NCBI GenBank assembly: GCA_913054135.1
Contig: CAJXJK010000008.1
Coordinates: 164,095-228,094 of the forward strand
Origin: an uncultured Flavobacteriales bacterium
GTDB taxonomy: Bacteria; Bacteroidota; Bacteroidia; Flavobacteriales_D; Crocinitomicaceae
Length of the DNA: 64,000 nt
Reading direction: 5' to 3'
Part shown: piece after piece, positions 27,201 to 36,315 of the stretch
Layout of the letters: every line of letters begins with the position of its first letter
Position numbering within the stretch: position 1 is the first letter of the stretch
Made by a program: the position numbers and the translations under genes
Notes under the pieces: generated by a model
What the model saw: the letters and a program-made list of their open reading frames with translations, nothing else
Database searches by the model: none
What the model was told of the DNA's origin: nothing

Positions 27201-30200
27201 GCATTATTAGTTACAGAAGCCACTGAACAATTATCAGCAGTCGTAGGTGATCCAAGCGCTACACCACTTGCCGTACAAACACCAGCATCTGCATTTACAC
27301 TTACATCAGCTGGACAAGTAATTGAAGGATTCTCTGTGTCATTAACTGTTACAGTTTGAGTACAAGTTGCAACTAAACCAGCTCCATCAGTTACAATCCA
27401 AGTTACTGTCGTATTACCTAATGGGAATATTGCAGGAGCATTGTTGGTTACTGATGCCACAGAACAGTTATCAGTTGTTGTAGGCACTCCCAATGCAACT
27501 CCACTTGCAGAACAAAGTCCGGCATCAGATCCCACAATCACTGTTGGTGGACAATTAATTGTTGGTGGCTCAGTGTCATTCACTGTTACAATTTGCACGC
27601 AAGTTGCTGTCAATCCAGCTCCATCAGTAACAGTCCAAGTAACATTTGTATTTCCAAGTGGGAACACAGCAGGTGCATCATTGGTAACAGATGCCACAGA
27701 ACAATTATCAGAAGTTGTTGGAAGACCTAATGCCACTGCGGCAGCAGTACAAACACCTGGGTCAGCACTCACGGTAACATTTGGAGGACACACAATAGTG
27801 GGCACCTCTGCATCCGTTACGGTAACTATTTGATTACAAGTTGTCACTAATCCGGCACCGTCTGTTACCGTCCAGGTTACTGTTGTATTTCCCAGTGGAT
27901 ATGAAATTGGAGCATTATTAGTAACAGACGCCACAGAACAATTGTCTCCAGTTGTAGGAACTCCTAATGCAACTCCACTAGCTGTACATAATCCAGCATC
28001 AGCATTAACTGCAACATCAACAGGACAAGTAATAGTTGGAGCTTCTGCATCTGTAACAGTGACTATTTGTGTACAAGTAGCAACTAGACCGGCACCATCT
28101 GTCACAATCCAAGTTACTGTTGTGTTACCTAGCGGAAATGTTGCAGGTGCATTATTCGTAACTGATGCTACTGAACAATTATCATTTGTTGTTGGTACGC
28201 CTAAAGCGACCCCACTCGCAGTACAAAGTCCGGCATCTGAATTAACTGCAACATCAGCAGGGCAAGTAATTGTTGGTGATTCAGTATCGTTCACTGTAAC
28301 TGTTTGAGTACAAGTCGCCGTCAAACCAGCACCATCTGTTACCGTCCACGTCACGGTTGTATTTCCTAACGGAAAGACTGCTGGAGCATCATTTGTAACA
28401 GACGCAATAGAGCAATTATCAGATGTTCCTGGCACTCCAAGTACAACTCCACTAGCAGTACAAACTCCCGCATCAGCACTTACTGTAACTGTACCCGGAC
28501 AAGTAATTGTTGGTAATTCATTATCAATGACCGTCACTAATTGATCACAAGTAGCTATTAAACCAGCTCCATCTGTCACTGTCCAAGTCACTGCGGTGTT
28601 TCCTAACGGGAAGGTTCCTGGAGCATTATTAGTCACAGAAGCAACAGAACAATTGTCACCTGTAACAGGAGCACCCAATGCAACTCCACTAGCAGTACAT
28701 AATCCGGCATCAGAATTCACAACAACATCAGCTGGGCAAGCTATAGTTGGTAACTCTGCATCAGTAACTGTTACAGTTTGAGTACAAACCGCCACCAACC
28801 CTGCTCCATCAGTTACAATCCATGTCACTGTCGTGTTACCTAAAGGAAAGATAGCAGGAGCATTATTTGTAACAGATGCCACTGAACAGTTATCTGAAGT
28901 CAAAGGAACTCCTAAAGCAACAGCACTTGCTGTACAAATTCCGGCGTCTGAATTTACTACGACATCTGCAGGACAGGTGATCGTAGGAGACTCTGTATCA
29001 TTCACAGTAACTGTTTGATTACAAGTAGCTGTTAATCCTGCTCCATCCGTTACTGTCCAAGTAACTGTTGTATTTCCTAAAGGGAAAATTGCCGGCGCAT
29101 CATTTGTAACTGATGCAACTGAGCAATTATCGCCAGTAACAGGAACTCCCAATACAACCAAACTAGCCGTACAAAGTCCTACATCTGCACTCACTGTTAC
29201 ATTTACAGGACAAGTAATAGTTGGTACTTGATTATCAATAACTGTTACAATTTGATTACAATTGGCTGTATTTCCAGAACCATCAGTTACTGTCCATACA
29301 ACAGTAGTGTTACCTAATGGAAAGTTTACTGGAGCGTTATTCGTAACAGAAGCTACAGAACAATTATCTCCTGTCACTGGAGCACCTAAAGCAACACCAC
29401 TTGCAGTACAAATACCTGCATCTGCATTTACAGATACGTCAATTGGGCAAGCAATAGTCGGTAATTCAATATCAGTAACGGTCACAATTTGATCACAAGT
29501 TGCAGTCAGTCCTGAACCGTCCGTTACTGTCCAAGTTACTGTTGTATTTCCTAAAGGGAATGTTGCTGGTGCATTGTTTGTAACTGATGCAACCGAACAA
29601 TTGTCAGCAGTTGTTGGCACTCCTAATGCAACTCCACTCGCCGTACAAATACCTGCATCAGAATTCACTGATACATCTGCAGGACAAGTAATGGTTGGAT
29701 TCTCTGTATCATTAACCGTAACTATCTGGTTACAAGTTGCAGTAAGTCCTGACCCATCCGTTACTGTCCAAGTAACTGTTGTATTTCCTAACGGGAATAT
29801 CGCGGGTGCATTATTAGTAACTGAGGCAACTGAACAATTGTCAGCAGTTGTTGGAACTCCCAACGCAACACCACTTGCGGTACAGATCCCGGCGTCAGAA
29901 CTAACAACAACATCTGCAGGGCAAGTAATTGTTGGTACCTCTGTATCATTCACTGTAATGTTTTGAGTACATGTTGCGGTTAATCCAGCTCCATCTGTTA
30001 CCGTCCAGGTAACAGTTGTTATTCCAAGTGGGAATATCGCTGGCGCATTATTAGTTACTGAAGCCACCGAACAATTATCTCCTGTAATGGGAACTCCGAG
30101 AGCGACTCCACTTGCCGTACATAAACCAGCATCCGCACTCACTGTTACCCCTGATGGACAAGATATCGTTGGTGGTTGATTATCTACAACTGTTACAATT

Positions 30201-33200
30201 TGATTACAAGTAGCGGTATTTCCTGAACCATCAGTTACCGTCCAAATAACGGTAGTGTTTCCTAGAGGAAATGTGGCTGGTGCGTTATTCGTGACTGATG
30301 CTACTAAACAATTATCTCCTGTTACAGGAGCGCCTAGAGCAACTCCACTTGCAGTGCATGATCCAGCACCTGCATTCACAGTCACATCAATTGGACAAGT
30401 AATAGTTGGCAATTCATTATCAGTAACAGTCACAATTTGGTTACAGGTAGTGAAATTTCCAGTCCCGTCAACAACTGTCCAAGTCACTGTGGTATTACCT
30501 AAAGGAAAAACTGCTGGTGCATTATTTGACACAGATGCCACAGAACAGTTATCTCCTGTTATAGGAACACCTAAACTAACTCCACTTGCTGTACATATTC
30601 CGGCATCTGAATTTACACTTACATCAGCAGGACATGCAATGGTTGGATTTTCAGTATCGTTTACTGTCACTGTTTGCGAACAAGTTGCGATATTTCCTGA
30701 ACCATCAGTTACTGTCCAAGTTACTGTGGTTGCTCCTAATGGAAAAATTGCAGGGGCATTATTTGTGACCGAAGCAACCGAGCAATTATCAGCAGTTGTA
30801 GGTGCACCTAAGGCTACACCACTTGCAGTACATAAACCTGCATCCGCCGATACAGTTATATTGGCAGGGCAATTAATCGTTGGAAGTTCATTGTCATTAA
30901 CTGTCACCGTTTGATTACATGTGGCAGTTAATCCTGAACCATCAGTAACAGTCCATATTACGGTTGTGTTTCCTAGAGGAAAAGTTACAGGAGCATTGTT
31001 TGTAACAGAAGCGACAGAACAATTATCAGATGTTGCAGGAACTCCCAAAGCAACCCCACTCGCAGTACAAGTACCTGCACCGGCAAATACTGAAACGTTG
31101 GCTGGGCAAACAATTGAAGGTGCCTGATTATCAGTTACCGTTACGATTTGATTACATGTTGTAAAATTACCTGAACCATCTGTTACCGTCCATGTTACGG
31201 TTGTGTTTCCTAATGGGAAGGTTGCTGGAGCATTATTTGTAACAGATGCTACTGAACAATTATCTCCTGTTACAGGAACACCTAAAGCTACACCAGCTGC
31301 AGTACAAAGACCTGCATCAGCATTTACACTAACATCCGCAGGACAGGCAATTGTAGGATTTTCAGTATCATTTACTATTACCGTTTGCATGCATGTCGCA
31401 ATATTTCCAGAACCATCAGTGACCGTCCAAGTGACCGTTGTGTTTCCTAATGGGAATATAGCAGGAGCATTATTTGTTACAGATGCTACTGAACAATTGT
31501 CAGATGTTGTTGGCGCACCTAATGCAACTCCACTTGCTGTACATAAACCAGCATCTGCTGAAACTGTTACCGCAGAAGGGCACGAAATAGTCGGTAATTG
31601 AGTGTCATTAACAGTCACAGTTTGATTACATGTGGCCGTTAATCCGGCTCCGTCCGTTACTGTCCAAGTCACTGTTGTATTTCCTAATGGGAATGTTGCA
31701 GGTGCATTATTAGTAACTGAGGCAACCGAACAATTATCGTTTGTTGTTGGTGCACCCAAAGCAACTCCACTTGCTGTACAAGTTCCTGCTCCCGCAACAA
31801 CTACCACATCAACTGGACAAGTTATTGTTGGTGGAATATTATCTGTTACTGTGACTATTTGATTACATGTTGTTGTGTTACCAGAACCGTCTGTTACGGT
31901 CCAAGTCACTGTTGTTGCTCCCAATGGAAATGGTGAAGGTGCATTATTTGTAACTGAAGCTACAGAACAATTATCGCCAGTAACTGGAACACCTAGGGCA
32001 ACTCCACTCGCAGTACATAATCCGGCATCAACGTTTGCATTTACATTTGCAGGACAAGCAATAGTTGGATTTTCTCCATCTGTTACCGTCACTGTTTGAT
32101 TACATGTTGCAGTTAACCCCGCACCATCCGTTACTGTCCAAGTCACGGTAGTATTTCCTAATGGAAATAAAGCAGGTGCATTATTCGTAACTGAGGCTAC
32201 TGAACAATTATCAGAAGTTGTTGGAGCACCTAAAGCAACTCCGCTTGCTGTACATAAACCTGCATCAGCCGAAACTGAAACTGCTCCTGGACATGTGATT
32301 GTTGGTGACTCAGTATCATTAACCGTTACTGTTTGATTACAAGTAGCTGTTAATCCTGCTCCATCCGTTACGGTCCAAGTAACTGTCGTATTTCCTAATG
32401 GGAATGTTGCCGGAGCATTATTTGTAACTGAAGCTACCGAACAATTATCGTTTGTTGTTGGCGCACCTAAAGCAACTCCACTTGCTGTACAAGTTCCTGC
32501 CCCTGAGTTCACCACAACATCCACCGGACAAGTTATTGTTGGAGGAATATTATCTGTTACTGTGACTGTTTGATCACATGTTGCTGTGTTACCAGAACCG
32601 TCTGTTACCGTCCAAGTCACTGTTGTATTTCCTAATGGGTAAGAGGCTGGAGCATTATTAGTAACTGAAGCCACAGAACAATTATCGCCAGTAACTGGAA
32701 CACCTAATGCAACTCCACTTGCTGTACATAATCCGGCGTCAACATTTGCATTTACATTTGCAGGACAAGCAATAGTTGGATCTTCTCCATCTGTTACCGT
32801 CACTGTTTGATTACATGTTGCAGTTAACCCCGCACCATCCGTTACTGTCCAAGTCACGGTAGTATTTCCTAATGGAAATAAAGCAGGTGCATTATTCGTA
32901 ACTGAGGCTACTGAACAATTATCAGAAGTTGTTGGAGCACCTAAAGCAACTACACTTGCTGTACATAAACCTGCATCAGCCGAAACTGAAACTGCACCTG
33001 GACAAGTGATTGTTGGCGACTCAGTATCATTAACTGTTACTGTTTGATTACAAGTAGCTGTTAATCCTGCTCCATCTGTTACTGTCCAAGTAACTGTTGT
33101 ATTTCCTAATGGAAAAGTGGCAGGTGCATTATTTGTAACTGAAGCTACCGAACAATTATCTGAGGTAGCTGGCGATCCCAAAGCAACACCACTGGCAGTA

Positions 33201-34315
33201 CAAGTACCGGCGCCGGCGTTCACAATAACATCCGCAGGGCAAGTAATACTCGGAACTATATTATCTATTACTGTTATAGTTTGATTACAAGTTGCAGTGT
33301 TAGTTGACCCATCTGTTACCGTCCAAGTAACAACTGTTGCACCCAAAGGAAATGGTGAAGGCGCATTATTCGTTACAGAAGCTACTGAACAATTATCTCC
33401 TGAAACAGGCACGCCTAAAGCAACACCACTTGCAGTACAAAGACCAGCATCAACATTGACACTAAACCCTGCAGGGCAGGCAATTGTTGGAACTTCATTA
33501 TCTGTTACCGTTACCGTTTGATTACATGTAGCAGTTAATCCTGCTCCATCTGTCACCGTCCAAGTTACTGTTGTGTTTCCTAATGGGAATATAGCTGGTG
33601 CATTATTAGTGACTGAGGCCACTGAACAATTATCTCCAGTTACAGGCACGCCCAAAGCAACACCACTAGCGGTACATAAACCGGCATCTGCTGAGACTGA
33701 AACTAATCCAGGGCATGAAATTGTTGGTGCCTCTGTATCGTTAACAGTTACTGTTTGATTACAAGTTGCAGTCAATCCAGCACCGTCTGTTACCGTCCAA
33801 GTGACAACTGTTGCACCCAAAGGAAAAATTGCCGGTGCATTATTCGTTACAGAAGCCACAGAGCAATTATCGTTTGTAACTGGAACACCTAAAGCCACGC
33901 CGCTTGCAGTACATAATCCGGCATCCGAATTGACGACAACATCTATCGGGCAAGCAATTGTGGGAGATTCTGTATCATTAATTGTGACATTGAATGAACA
34001 AGAAGTTGTATTCCCTGCGCCATCTACTACTTGATAAGTCACGACTGTTAAGCCTAGCGGAAAAGTTGCACCACTTGCCAATCCTGCAGTCATTGTTGTA
34101 ACAGGGCCAACACAATTATCTGCACCTACGGGTGCAACATAAGTAACGACTGCAGCACAAGTTCCTGGATCATTTGCTTGAATTATATCTGCAGGACATG
34201 TAATTGTTGGAAAAGTAATATCGGGAGCACACTGCGCGAACCCTTTGCCTGCATAGAAAAATGCAAGCAACATCAAGACTGATGTCCTTAGTAGTAGGGT
34301 AAGCTTTCTTTTCAT
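21287..34315 (-). CDS. Giant HYR-repeat cell-surface adhesin with SprB repeats and T9SS type B C-terminus
   Basis: A single gene of 4,342 codons after the start. ATG 34315 opens a clear signal peptide (KRKLTLLLRTSVLMLLAFFY then AGKGFAQ); nine more codons upstream are open from 34342. The mature protein is a string of about 50 HYR (immunoglobulin-like) domains: one of class B, 32 of class A (79 aa), nine of class B (82 aa), seven of class C (about 80 aa) and one odd unit. SprB-type repeats (ISCFGEVDG, ISCYGEIDG and a diverged third) follow, then a gliding-motility-associated C-terminal domain beginning VPSNAFSPNGDGLNDYF and ending GFIVINR. Each HYR unit has about four Cys. It is likely surface-exposed, T9SS-secreted and paired with the adjacent SprF; adhesion or gliding is inferred. 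Confidence 0.95.
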   Translation of the reverse strand: MKRKLTLLLRTSVLMLLAFFYAGKGFAQCAPDITFPTITCPADIIQANDPGTCAAVVTYVAPVGADNCVGPVTTMTAGLASGATFPLGLTVVTYQVVDGAGNTTSCSFNVTINDTESPTIACPIDVVVNSDAGLCTASGVALGVPVTNDNCSVASVTNNAPAIFPLGATVVTWTVTDGAGLTATCNQTVTVNDTEAPTISCPGLVSVSADAGLCTASGVALGVPVTGDNCSVASVTNNAPAIFPLGNTTVTWTVTDGAGLTATCNQTVTVTDNEVPTIACPAGFSVNVDAGLCTASGVALGVPVSGDNCSVASVTNNAPSPFPLGATVVTWTVTDGSTNTATCNQTITVIDNIVPSITCPADVIVNAGAGTCTASGVALGSPATSDNCSVASVTNNAPATFPLGNTTVTWTVTDGAGLTATCNQTVTVNDTESPTITCPGAVSVSADAGLCTASVVALGAPTTSDNCSVASVTNNAPALFPLGNTTVTWTVTDGAGLTATCNQTVTVTDGEDPTIACPANVNANVDAGLCTASGVALGVPVTGDNCSVASVTNNAPASYPLGNTTVTWTVTDGSGNTATCDQTVTVTDNIPPTITCPVDVVVNSGAGTCTASGVALGAPTTNDNCSVASVTNNAPATFPLGNTTVTWTVTDGAGLTATCNQTVTVNDTESPTITCPGAVSVSADAGLCTASGVALGAPTTSDNCSVASVTNNAPALFPLGNTTVTWTVTDGAGLTATCNQTVTVTDGENPTIACPANVNANVDAGLCTASGVALGVPVTGDNCSVASVTNNAPSPFPLGATTVTWTVTDGSGNTTTCNQIVTVTDNIPPTITCPVDVVVVAGAGTCTASGVALGAPTTNDNCSVASVTNNAPATFPLGNTTVTWTVTDGAGLTATCNQTVTVNDTQLPTISCPSAVTVSADAGLCTASGVALGAPTTSDNCSVASVTNNAPAIFPLGNTTVTWTVTDGSGNIATCMQTVIVNDTENPTIACPADVSVNADAGLCTAAGVALGVPVTGDNCSVASVTNNAPATFPLGNTTVTWTVTDGSGNFTTCNQIVTVTDNQAPSIVCPANVSVFAGAGTCTASGVALGVPATSDNCSVASVTNNAPVTFPLGNTTVIWTVTDGSGLTATCNQTVTVNDNELPTINCPANITVSADAGLCTASGVALGAPTTADNCSVASVTNNAPAIFPLGATTVTWTVTDGSGNIATCSQTVTVNDTENPTIACPADVSVNSDAGICTASGVSLGVPITGDNCSVASVSNNAPAVFPLGNTTVTWTVVDGTGNFTTCNQIVTVTDNELPTITCPIDVTVNAGAGSCTASGVALGAPVTGDNCLVASVTNNAPATFPLGNTTVIWTVTDGSGNTATCNQIVTVVDNQPPTISCPSGVTVSADAGLCTASGVALGVPITGDNCSVASVTNNAPAIFPLGITTVTWTVTDGAGLTATCTQNITVNDTEVPTITCPADVVVSSDAGICTASGVALGVPTTADNCSVASVTNNAPAIFPLGNTTVTWTVTDGSGLTATCNQIVTVNDTENPTITCPADVSVNSDAGICTASGVALGVPTTADNCSVASVTNNAPATFPLGNTTVTWTVTDGSGLTATCDQIVTVTDIELPTIACPIDVSVNADAGICTASGVALGAPVTGDNCSVASVTNNAPVNFPLGNTTVVWTVTDGSGNTANCNQIVTVIDNQVPTITCPVNVTVSADVGLCTASLVVLGVPVTGDNCSVASVTNDAPAIFPLGNTTVTWTVTDGAGLTATCNQTVTVNDTESPTITCPADVVVNSDAGICTASAVALGVPLTSDNCSVASVTNNAPAIFPLGNTTVTWIVTDGAGLVAVCTQTVTVTDAELPTIACPADVVVNSDAGLCTASGVALGAPVTGDNCSVASVTNNAPGTFPLGNTAVTWTVTDGAGLIATCDQLVTVIDNELPTITCPGTVTVSADAGVCTASGVVLGVPGTSDNCSIASVTNDAPAVFPLGNTTVTWTVTDGAGLTATCTQTVTVNDTESPTITCPADVAVNSDAGLCTASGVALGVPTTNDNCSVASVTNNAPATFPLGNTTVTWIVTDGAGLVATCTQIVTVTDAEAPTITCPVDVAVNADAGLCTASGVALGVPTTGDNCSVASVTNNAPISYPLGNTTVTWTVTDGAGLVTTCNQIVTVTDAEVPTIVCPPNVTVSADPGVCTAAAVALGLPTTSDNCSVASVTNDAPAVFPLGNTNVTWTVTDGAGLTATCVQIVTVNDTEPPTINCPPTVIVGSDAGLCSASGVALGVPTTTDNCSVASVTNNAPAIFPLGNTTVTWIVTDGAGLVATCTQTVTVNDTENPSITCPADVSVNADAGVCTASGVALGSPTTADNCSVASVTNNAPATFPLGNTTVTWTVTDGSGLVSTCNQIVTVTDNELPTITCPVNVNVVADLGLCTASGVALGVPTTADNCSVASVTNNAPVTYPLGVTVVTWTVTDGAGLIATCVQTVTVTDTQVPTITCPPTVTVNADAGLCTASGVVLGVPITSDNCSIASVSNNGPAIYPLGNTTVTWVVIDGAGLVTTCTQTVTVVDAENPTISCPPTVTVSADPGLCTASGVALGVPAPSDNCSVASVTNNAPATFPLGNTTVTWTVTDAAGLIGTCNQIVTVTDNENPTIVCPADITANSIPGLCGAVVVYTPPTGVDNCIGASTVLVGGLASGSLFPVGVTTVTYEVTDGSGNTSQCSFDVEVLDIEPPVINCPGNIVVNNDVGFCGAIVNFVVPIGTDNCPGPVTSLIAGLAPGSLFPVGTTVVTYEVVDASGNATQCSFNVTVNDTENPSIICPADITVNNDLGVCGAVVNFTAPVGIDNCPLPTTTLIAGLPPGSFFPVGATTVTYEVVDASGNATQCSIIITVNDTENPTLVCPADITVSNDIGFCAAIVNYLTPSGVDNCPGSVTSMTAGLASGSSFPVGTTTVTYEVVDAAGNTVSCSFDVIVTDDELPTIVCPADITVSNDVGVCGATVVYVAPTGVDNCPLPVTSLIAGLPSGSVFPVGVNVVTYEVVDAAGNPSQCSFNVTVTDDELPSITCPVDIVVSNDVGVCGAIVNFVAPVGSDNCPLSVTTLTAGLPSGSLFPIGTTTVTFDVTDASGNSVQCSFDVTVNDNEFPVIVCPGDINQNNDIGVCGAVVTYVAPVGTDNCPSSITIQIAGLPSGSLYPIGTTTNTFEVTDASGNVTTCSFDVIITDAEFPTIICPPDVVTNNDLGQCGAIVNYITPVGADNCPLPNTLMIAGQASGTLFPVGTTTVTYEVTDASGNITICSFDVTITDSELPAIICPADITVNNDAGICGALVNYVAPVGSDNCPGQTTVLIAGQASGTIFPVGVTTVTYEVTDAAGNISTCSFDVTVIDNEVPTIVCPPDQNVSFDSNCEFILQDYTGLATIGDNCGAVVVTQFPLLGTAITGIQTITLTATDGSGNFSTCTFDIIPVDNTIPTVTCPGNQNVFFDTNCEHILLDYTGMASAADNCGVASIVQSPAAGTVITITTTVSIIVTDLSGNVNTCTFNVIPEDNIDPVIACPTDQIVSLDGVCQYTMIDFTGLAVPTDNCGIVSYVQFPAPGFVITSPQLTTFTVMDAAGNSATCSFTVDPIDDTPPPITCPGDQNVSFDANCQFILPDYTLSTITSDNCGAPMLAQSPLPGSAITTTQTVTVTSTDASGNVSFCTFDVIPVDDSPPVITACPSDVTEFVTASCKFTIPDYTGGFSAFDNCGTVIINQIPAAGTDVGVNTIVTMEAVDGVGNSSTCSFNVFLSDTISPTITCPPSDLDVFFDVNCEYIIVDNSGLGSAFDNCAPPTITQNPPIGTSITANQVMTLIATDASGNTSECTFNIIPQDTIAPVIGCPVDQISYLNDTCYSVLEDYTALANTTANCEAVLVTQSPAPGTVFNSTQTVLLFGEDASGNVSFCSFNVTLADTIAPEILCPADTFSCDNVIVYPQPTATDNCNVASITRITGLPSGSTFPDGPTLMTFVALDDFGNSDTCTFTINVYVKPDAAAAVTNISCFGEVDGMIDLTISAGNPPFVYDWSTSEVTEDIAGLVEGTYQCIITDSQGCVDTIDADVIEPDSLWIVEEVTPISCYGEIDGSVFVTVNGGTFPYSYIWSPSGGGNQANGLAAGDYTLQVVDGAGCSVTEVYTIIEPDSISLTTDISQYSNGYQISVENGTDGFIDVTVNGGTAPFDYIWDTGQMDPFITDLASGYYTITVTDSMGCEYIEAYFLDQPLAVVPSNAFSPNGDGLNDYFVLLNIERYPENTLTVMNRWGDVVYQKAGYNNEWDGTPNKGIVMYGSTVPEGSYYYVLDLGKDQGKTTGFIVINR
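22495..24175 (-). repeat. About seven tandem ~240-bp units (class C HYR domains)
   Basis: Units of about 80 residues sharing CPxDQNVxFDxNC, DYTGLA, DNCG and QSPAPGTxI. They are more diverged than class A and include a one-residue insertion or two, so the 22495 boundary is approximate. Confidence 0.75.
24176..26389 (-). repeat. Nine tandem 246-bp units (class B HYR domains)
   Basis: Exactly 9 times 246 bp, each unit 82 residues, sharing CPADITVxND, GVDNCP, AGLxSGSLFPVG and YEVxDASGN. The same class also occurs once at the N-terminus, just before the class A array, so class B flanks class A. Confidence 0.9.
26390..33973 (-). repeat. 32 tandem 237-bp units (class A HYR domains)
   Basis: The span is 7,584 bp, exactly 32 times 237 bp, with every unit encoding 79 residues and no indel. 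Units share CTASGVALG, DNCSVASVTNNAP, FPLGNTTVTWTVTDG and TATCNQTVTV. Variation is concentrated just after the CP dipeptide at the N-terminus of each unit, where a three-unit cycle is visible (see findings). Confidence 0.93.
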
Positions 34316-34451
34316 AATGAGACTTTCAAAATCTCTGAGCATCCGAATATACTAATAACAGACGAGATAGAAAAACACAAGATGCCTATAAAGGCTAAGA
34401 ATGTCGGATAATTATCAAAGGGAATTGCTTGATGTTAAAAAGGAGAGAATA

Positions 34452-36242
34452 TTAATCAAGTTTTAACACTGCTAAAAATGCCTCCTGCGGAACCTCTACA
34501 CTTCCAACTTGGCGCATTCTCTTTTTACCTTTCTTTTGCTTTTCTAGAAGCTTACGCTTTCTTGTGATATCACCACCATAGCACTTGGCTGTCACATCTT
34601 TACGCAAAGCTTTAATAGTTTCTCTTGAGATGATTTTCGCTCCAATTGCGGCTTGAATAGGAATCTCAAATTGTTGCCTTGGAATAAGTTCTTTTAGCTT
34701 CAAGCAGATTTTTTTACCTAAATCATATGCATTTGATCTATGAACTAAAGCTGATAATGCATCTACTTGATCTGCATTTAAAAGAATATCCAATTTTATC
34801 AAATCTGATTTTCTATAGCCAATCGGAAAATAATCAAAAGAGGCATACCCTTTAGAAACAGTTTTCAATTTATCATAAAAGTCAAATACAATCTCACCCA
34901 TTGGCATTTCAAATGAAAGTTCAACTCTATCTTGAGTCAAATAAACTTGATTGGTCAATTCACCTCTTTTTTCAATACAAAGTGTCATTATAGATCCAAC
35001 ATATTCAGCTTTCGTAATAACCTGCGCTTTGATGTAAGGTTCTTCAACATATTCTATCAATGATGGCTCAGGTAATTCAGAAGGATTATTTACAATTAAA
35101 GGATCCCCTCCTCTTCTATAATGCGCTATATAAGACACGTTGGGAACAGTAGTAATTACCGTCATATCGAACTCTCGCTCTAATCTTTCTTGGATAATCT
35201 CCATATGAAGCATCCCTAAAAACCCACATCTAAATCCAAAACCTAATGCTGCTGAAGATTCCGGTTCAAATGTTAGTGAAGCGTCATTCAATTGCAACTT
35301 CTCCATTGAGTATCTCAACTCTTCATATTCATCAGTATCTACCGGATAAATTCCTGCGAATACCATTGGCTTCACGTCTTCAAATCCTTGAACAATGTTT
35401 TGACAAGGGTTAGCAACAGTTGTAATTGTATCACCAACCTTTACTTCGTTTGCTTGCTTAATCCCAGAAATAATGTACCCAACATCACCAGCCGAAACTG
35501 ACTTTCTCGGTTCCATATCCATTCTCAGAATACCGATTTCATCAGCATTATATTCTTTCTCTGTTGCCACGAACTTTACTCGATCTCCTTTTTTGATCGT
35601 ACCGTCTAACACTCTGAAGTATGCGATAATCCCCCTAAAAGAATTAAAAACCGAATCAAAAATCATTGCTTGAAGAGGAGCGTCTAATGTTCCTTTTGGA
35701 GCAGGAACCCTTTCAATAATTGCCTCTAATATTTTATCCACTCCCAATCCTGTTTTACCACTAGCAGGAATTACATCTGAAGCATCACAACCAATTAATT
35801 CTACAATTTGATCAGTTACTGCTTCAGGTTCAGCACCTGGTAAATCCATTTTATTAAGAACAGGAATAATTTCTAAATCATTCTCTAAAGCCAGATATAA
35901 ATTTGATATGGTTTGTGCTTCAATTCCTTGCGCGGCATCTACAATTAGAAGTGCTCCTTCACAGGCAGCAATTGAGCGTGAAACTTCATATGAAAAATCA
36001 ACATGACCAGGAGTATCAATTAAGTTAAGTACATACTTAACCCCATCCTGCTCATAATCCATCTGTATGGCATGCGACTTAATCGTAATTCCTCTTTCTC
36101 TTTCCAAGTCCATGTCATCCAAGGCTTGGTCTTGCATATCTCTCTCTGAAATTGTATTAGTAACCCTCAATAATCTATCTGCAAGTGTTGACTTACCATG
36201 ATCAATGTGAGCTATTATACAGAAGTTTCTGATGTTCTCCAT
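34452..36242 (-). CDS. lepA: Elongation factor 4 (LepA)
   Basis: A 596-aa translational GTPase, the normal LepA length. Motifs: P-loop [15 protein letters not shown] near residue 10, G2 [13 protein letters not shown]3 [16 protein letters not shown]4 [11 protein letters not shown]. The LepA-specific C-terminal domain has [20 protein letters not shown], then [20 protein letters not shown] and [23 protein letters not shown]4 influences translation initiation and elongation under stress conditions. It is divergent from metF, with both promoters in a short shared intergenic stretch. Confidence 0.98.
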   Translation of the reverse strand: MENIRNFCIIAHIDHGKSTLADRLLRVTNTISERDMQDQALDDMDLERERGITIKSHAIQMDYEQDGVKYVLNLIDTPGHVDFSYEVSRSIAACEGALLIVDAAQGIEAQTISNLYLALENDLEIIPVLNKMDLPGAEPEAVTDQIVELIGCDASDVIPASGKTGLGVDKILEAIIERVPAPKGTLDAPLQAMIFDSVFNSFRGIIAYFRVLDGTIKKGDRVKFVATEKEYNADEIGILRMDMEPRKSVSAGDVGYIISGIKQANEVKVGDTITTVANPCQNIVQGFEDVKPMVFAGIYPVDTDEYEELRYSMEKLQLNDASLTFEPESSAALGFGFRCGFLGMLHMEIIQERLEREFDMTVITTVPNVSYIAHYRRGGDPLIVNNPSELPEPSLIEYVEEPYIKAQVITKAEYVGSIMTLCIEKRGELTNQVYLTQDRVELSFEMPMGEIVFDFYDKLKTVSKGYASFDYFPIGYRKSDLIKLDILLNADQVDALSALVHRSNAYDLGKKICLKLKELIPRQQFEIPIQAAIGAKIISRETIKALRKDVTAKCYGGDITRKRKLLEKQKKGKKRMRQVGSVEVPQEAFLAVLKLD

Positions 36243-36246
36243 GCTG

Positions 36247-36254
36247 CAAAGATA
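36247..36254 (-). promoter_or_regulatory. -7 promoter box upstream of lepA
   Basis: Minus strand TATCTTTG, an exact TAnnTTTG match, 4 nt before the lepA ATG. A possible TTG for the -33 element lies about 22 nt further upstream. Predicts a leaderless or very short-leader mRNA. Confidence 0.5.
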
Positions 36255-36288
36255 GAACTTTTTCGAGCCAATTTATCAACTAAACAAT

Positions 36289-36296
36289 TATCTTTG
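36289..36296 (+). promoter_or_regulatory. -7 promoter box upstream of metF
   Basis: Plus strand TATCTTTG, an exact TAnnTTTG match, 19 nt before ATG 36316. It faces the lepA box 34 nt away, so the two promoters are divergent and may compete. Confidence 0.45.
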
Positions 36297-36315
36297 CGTG
36301 TTCAAAATTGGGGCA

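Noticed and set aside
24176..33973. Regularly spaced repeats as a CRISPR array
   Set aside because: The period is 237-246 bp, the whole unit is coding, and there are no short repeats with unique spacers or cas genes.
22188..34034. Many plus-strand open frames opposite the adhesin, up to 219 codons
   Set aside because: They repeat with the 237/246-bp period and arise because one antisense frame of the repeat happens to lack stop codons. They have no starts, signal sequences or independent families.
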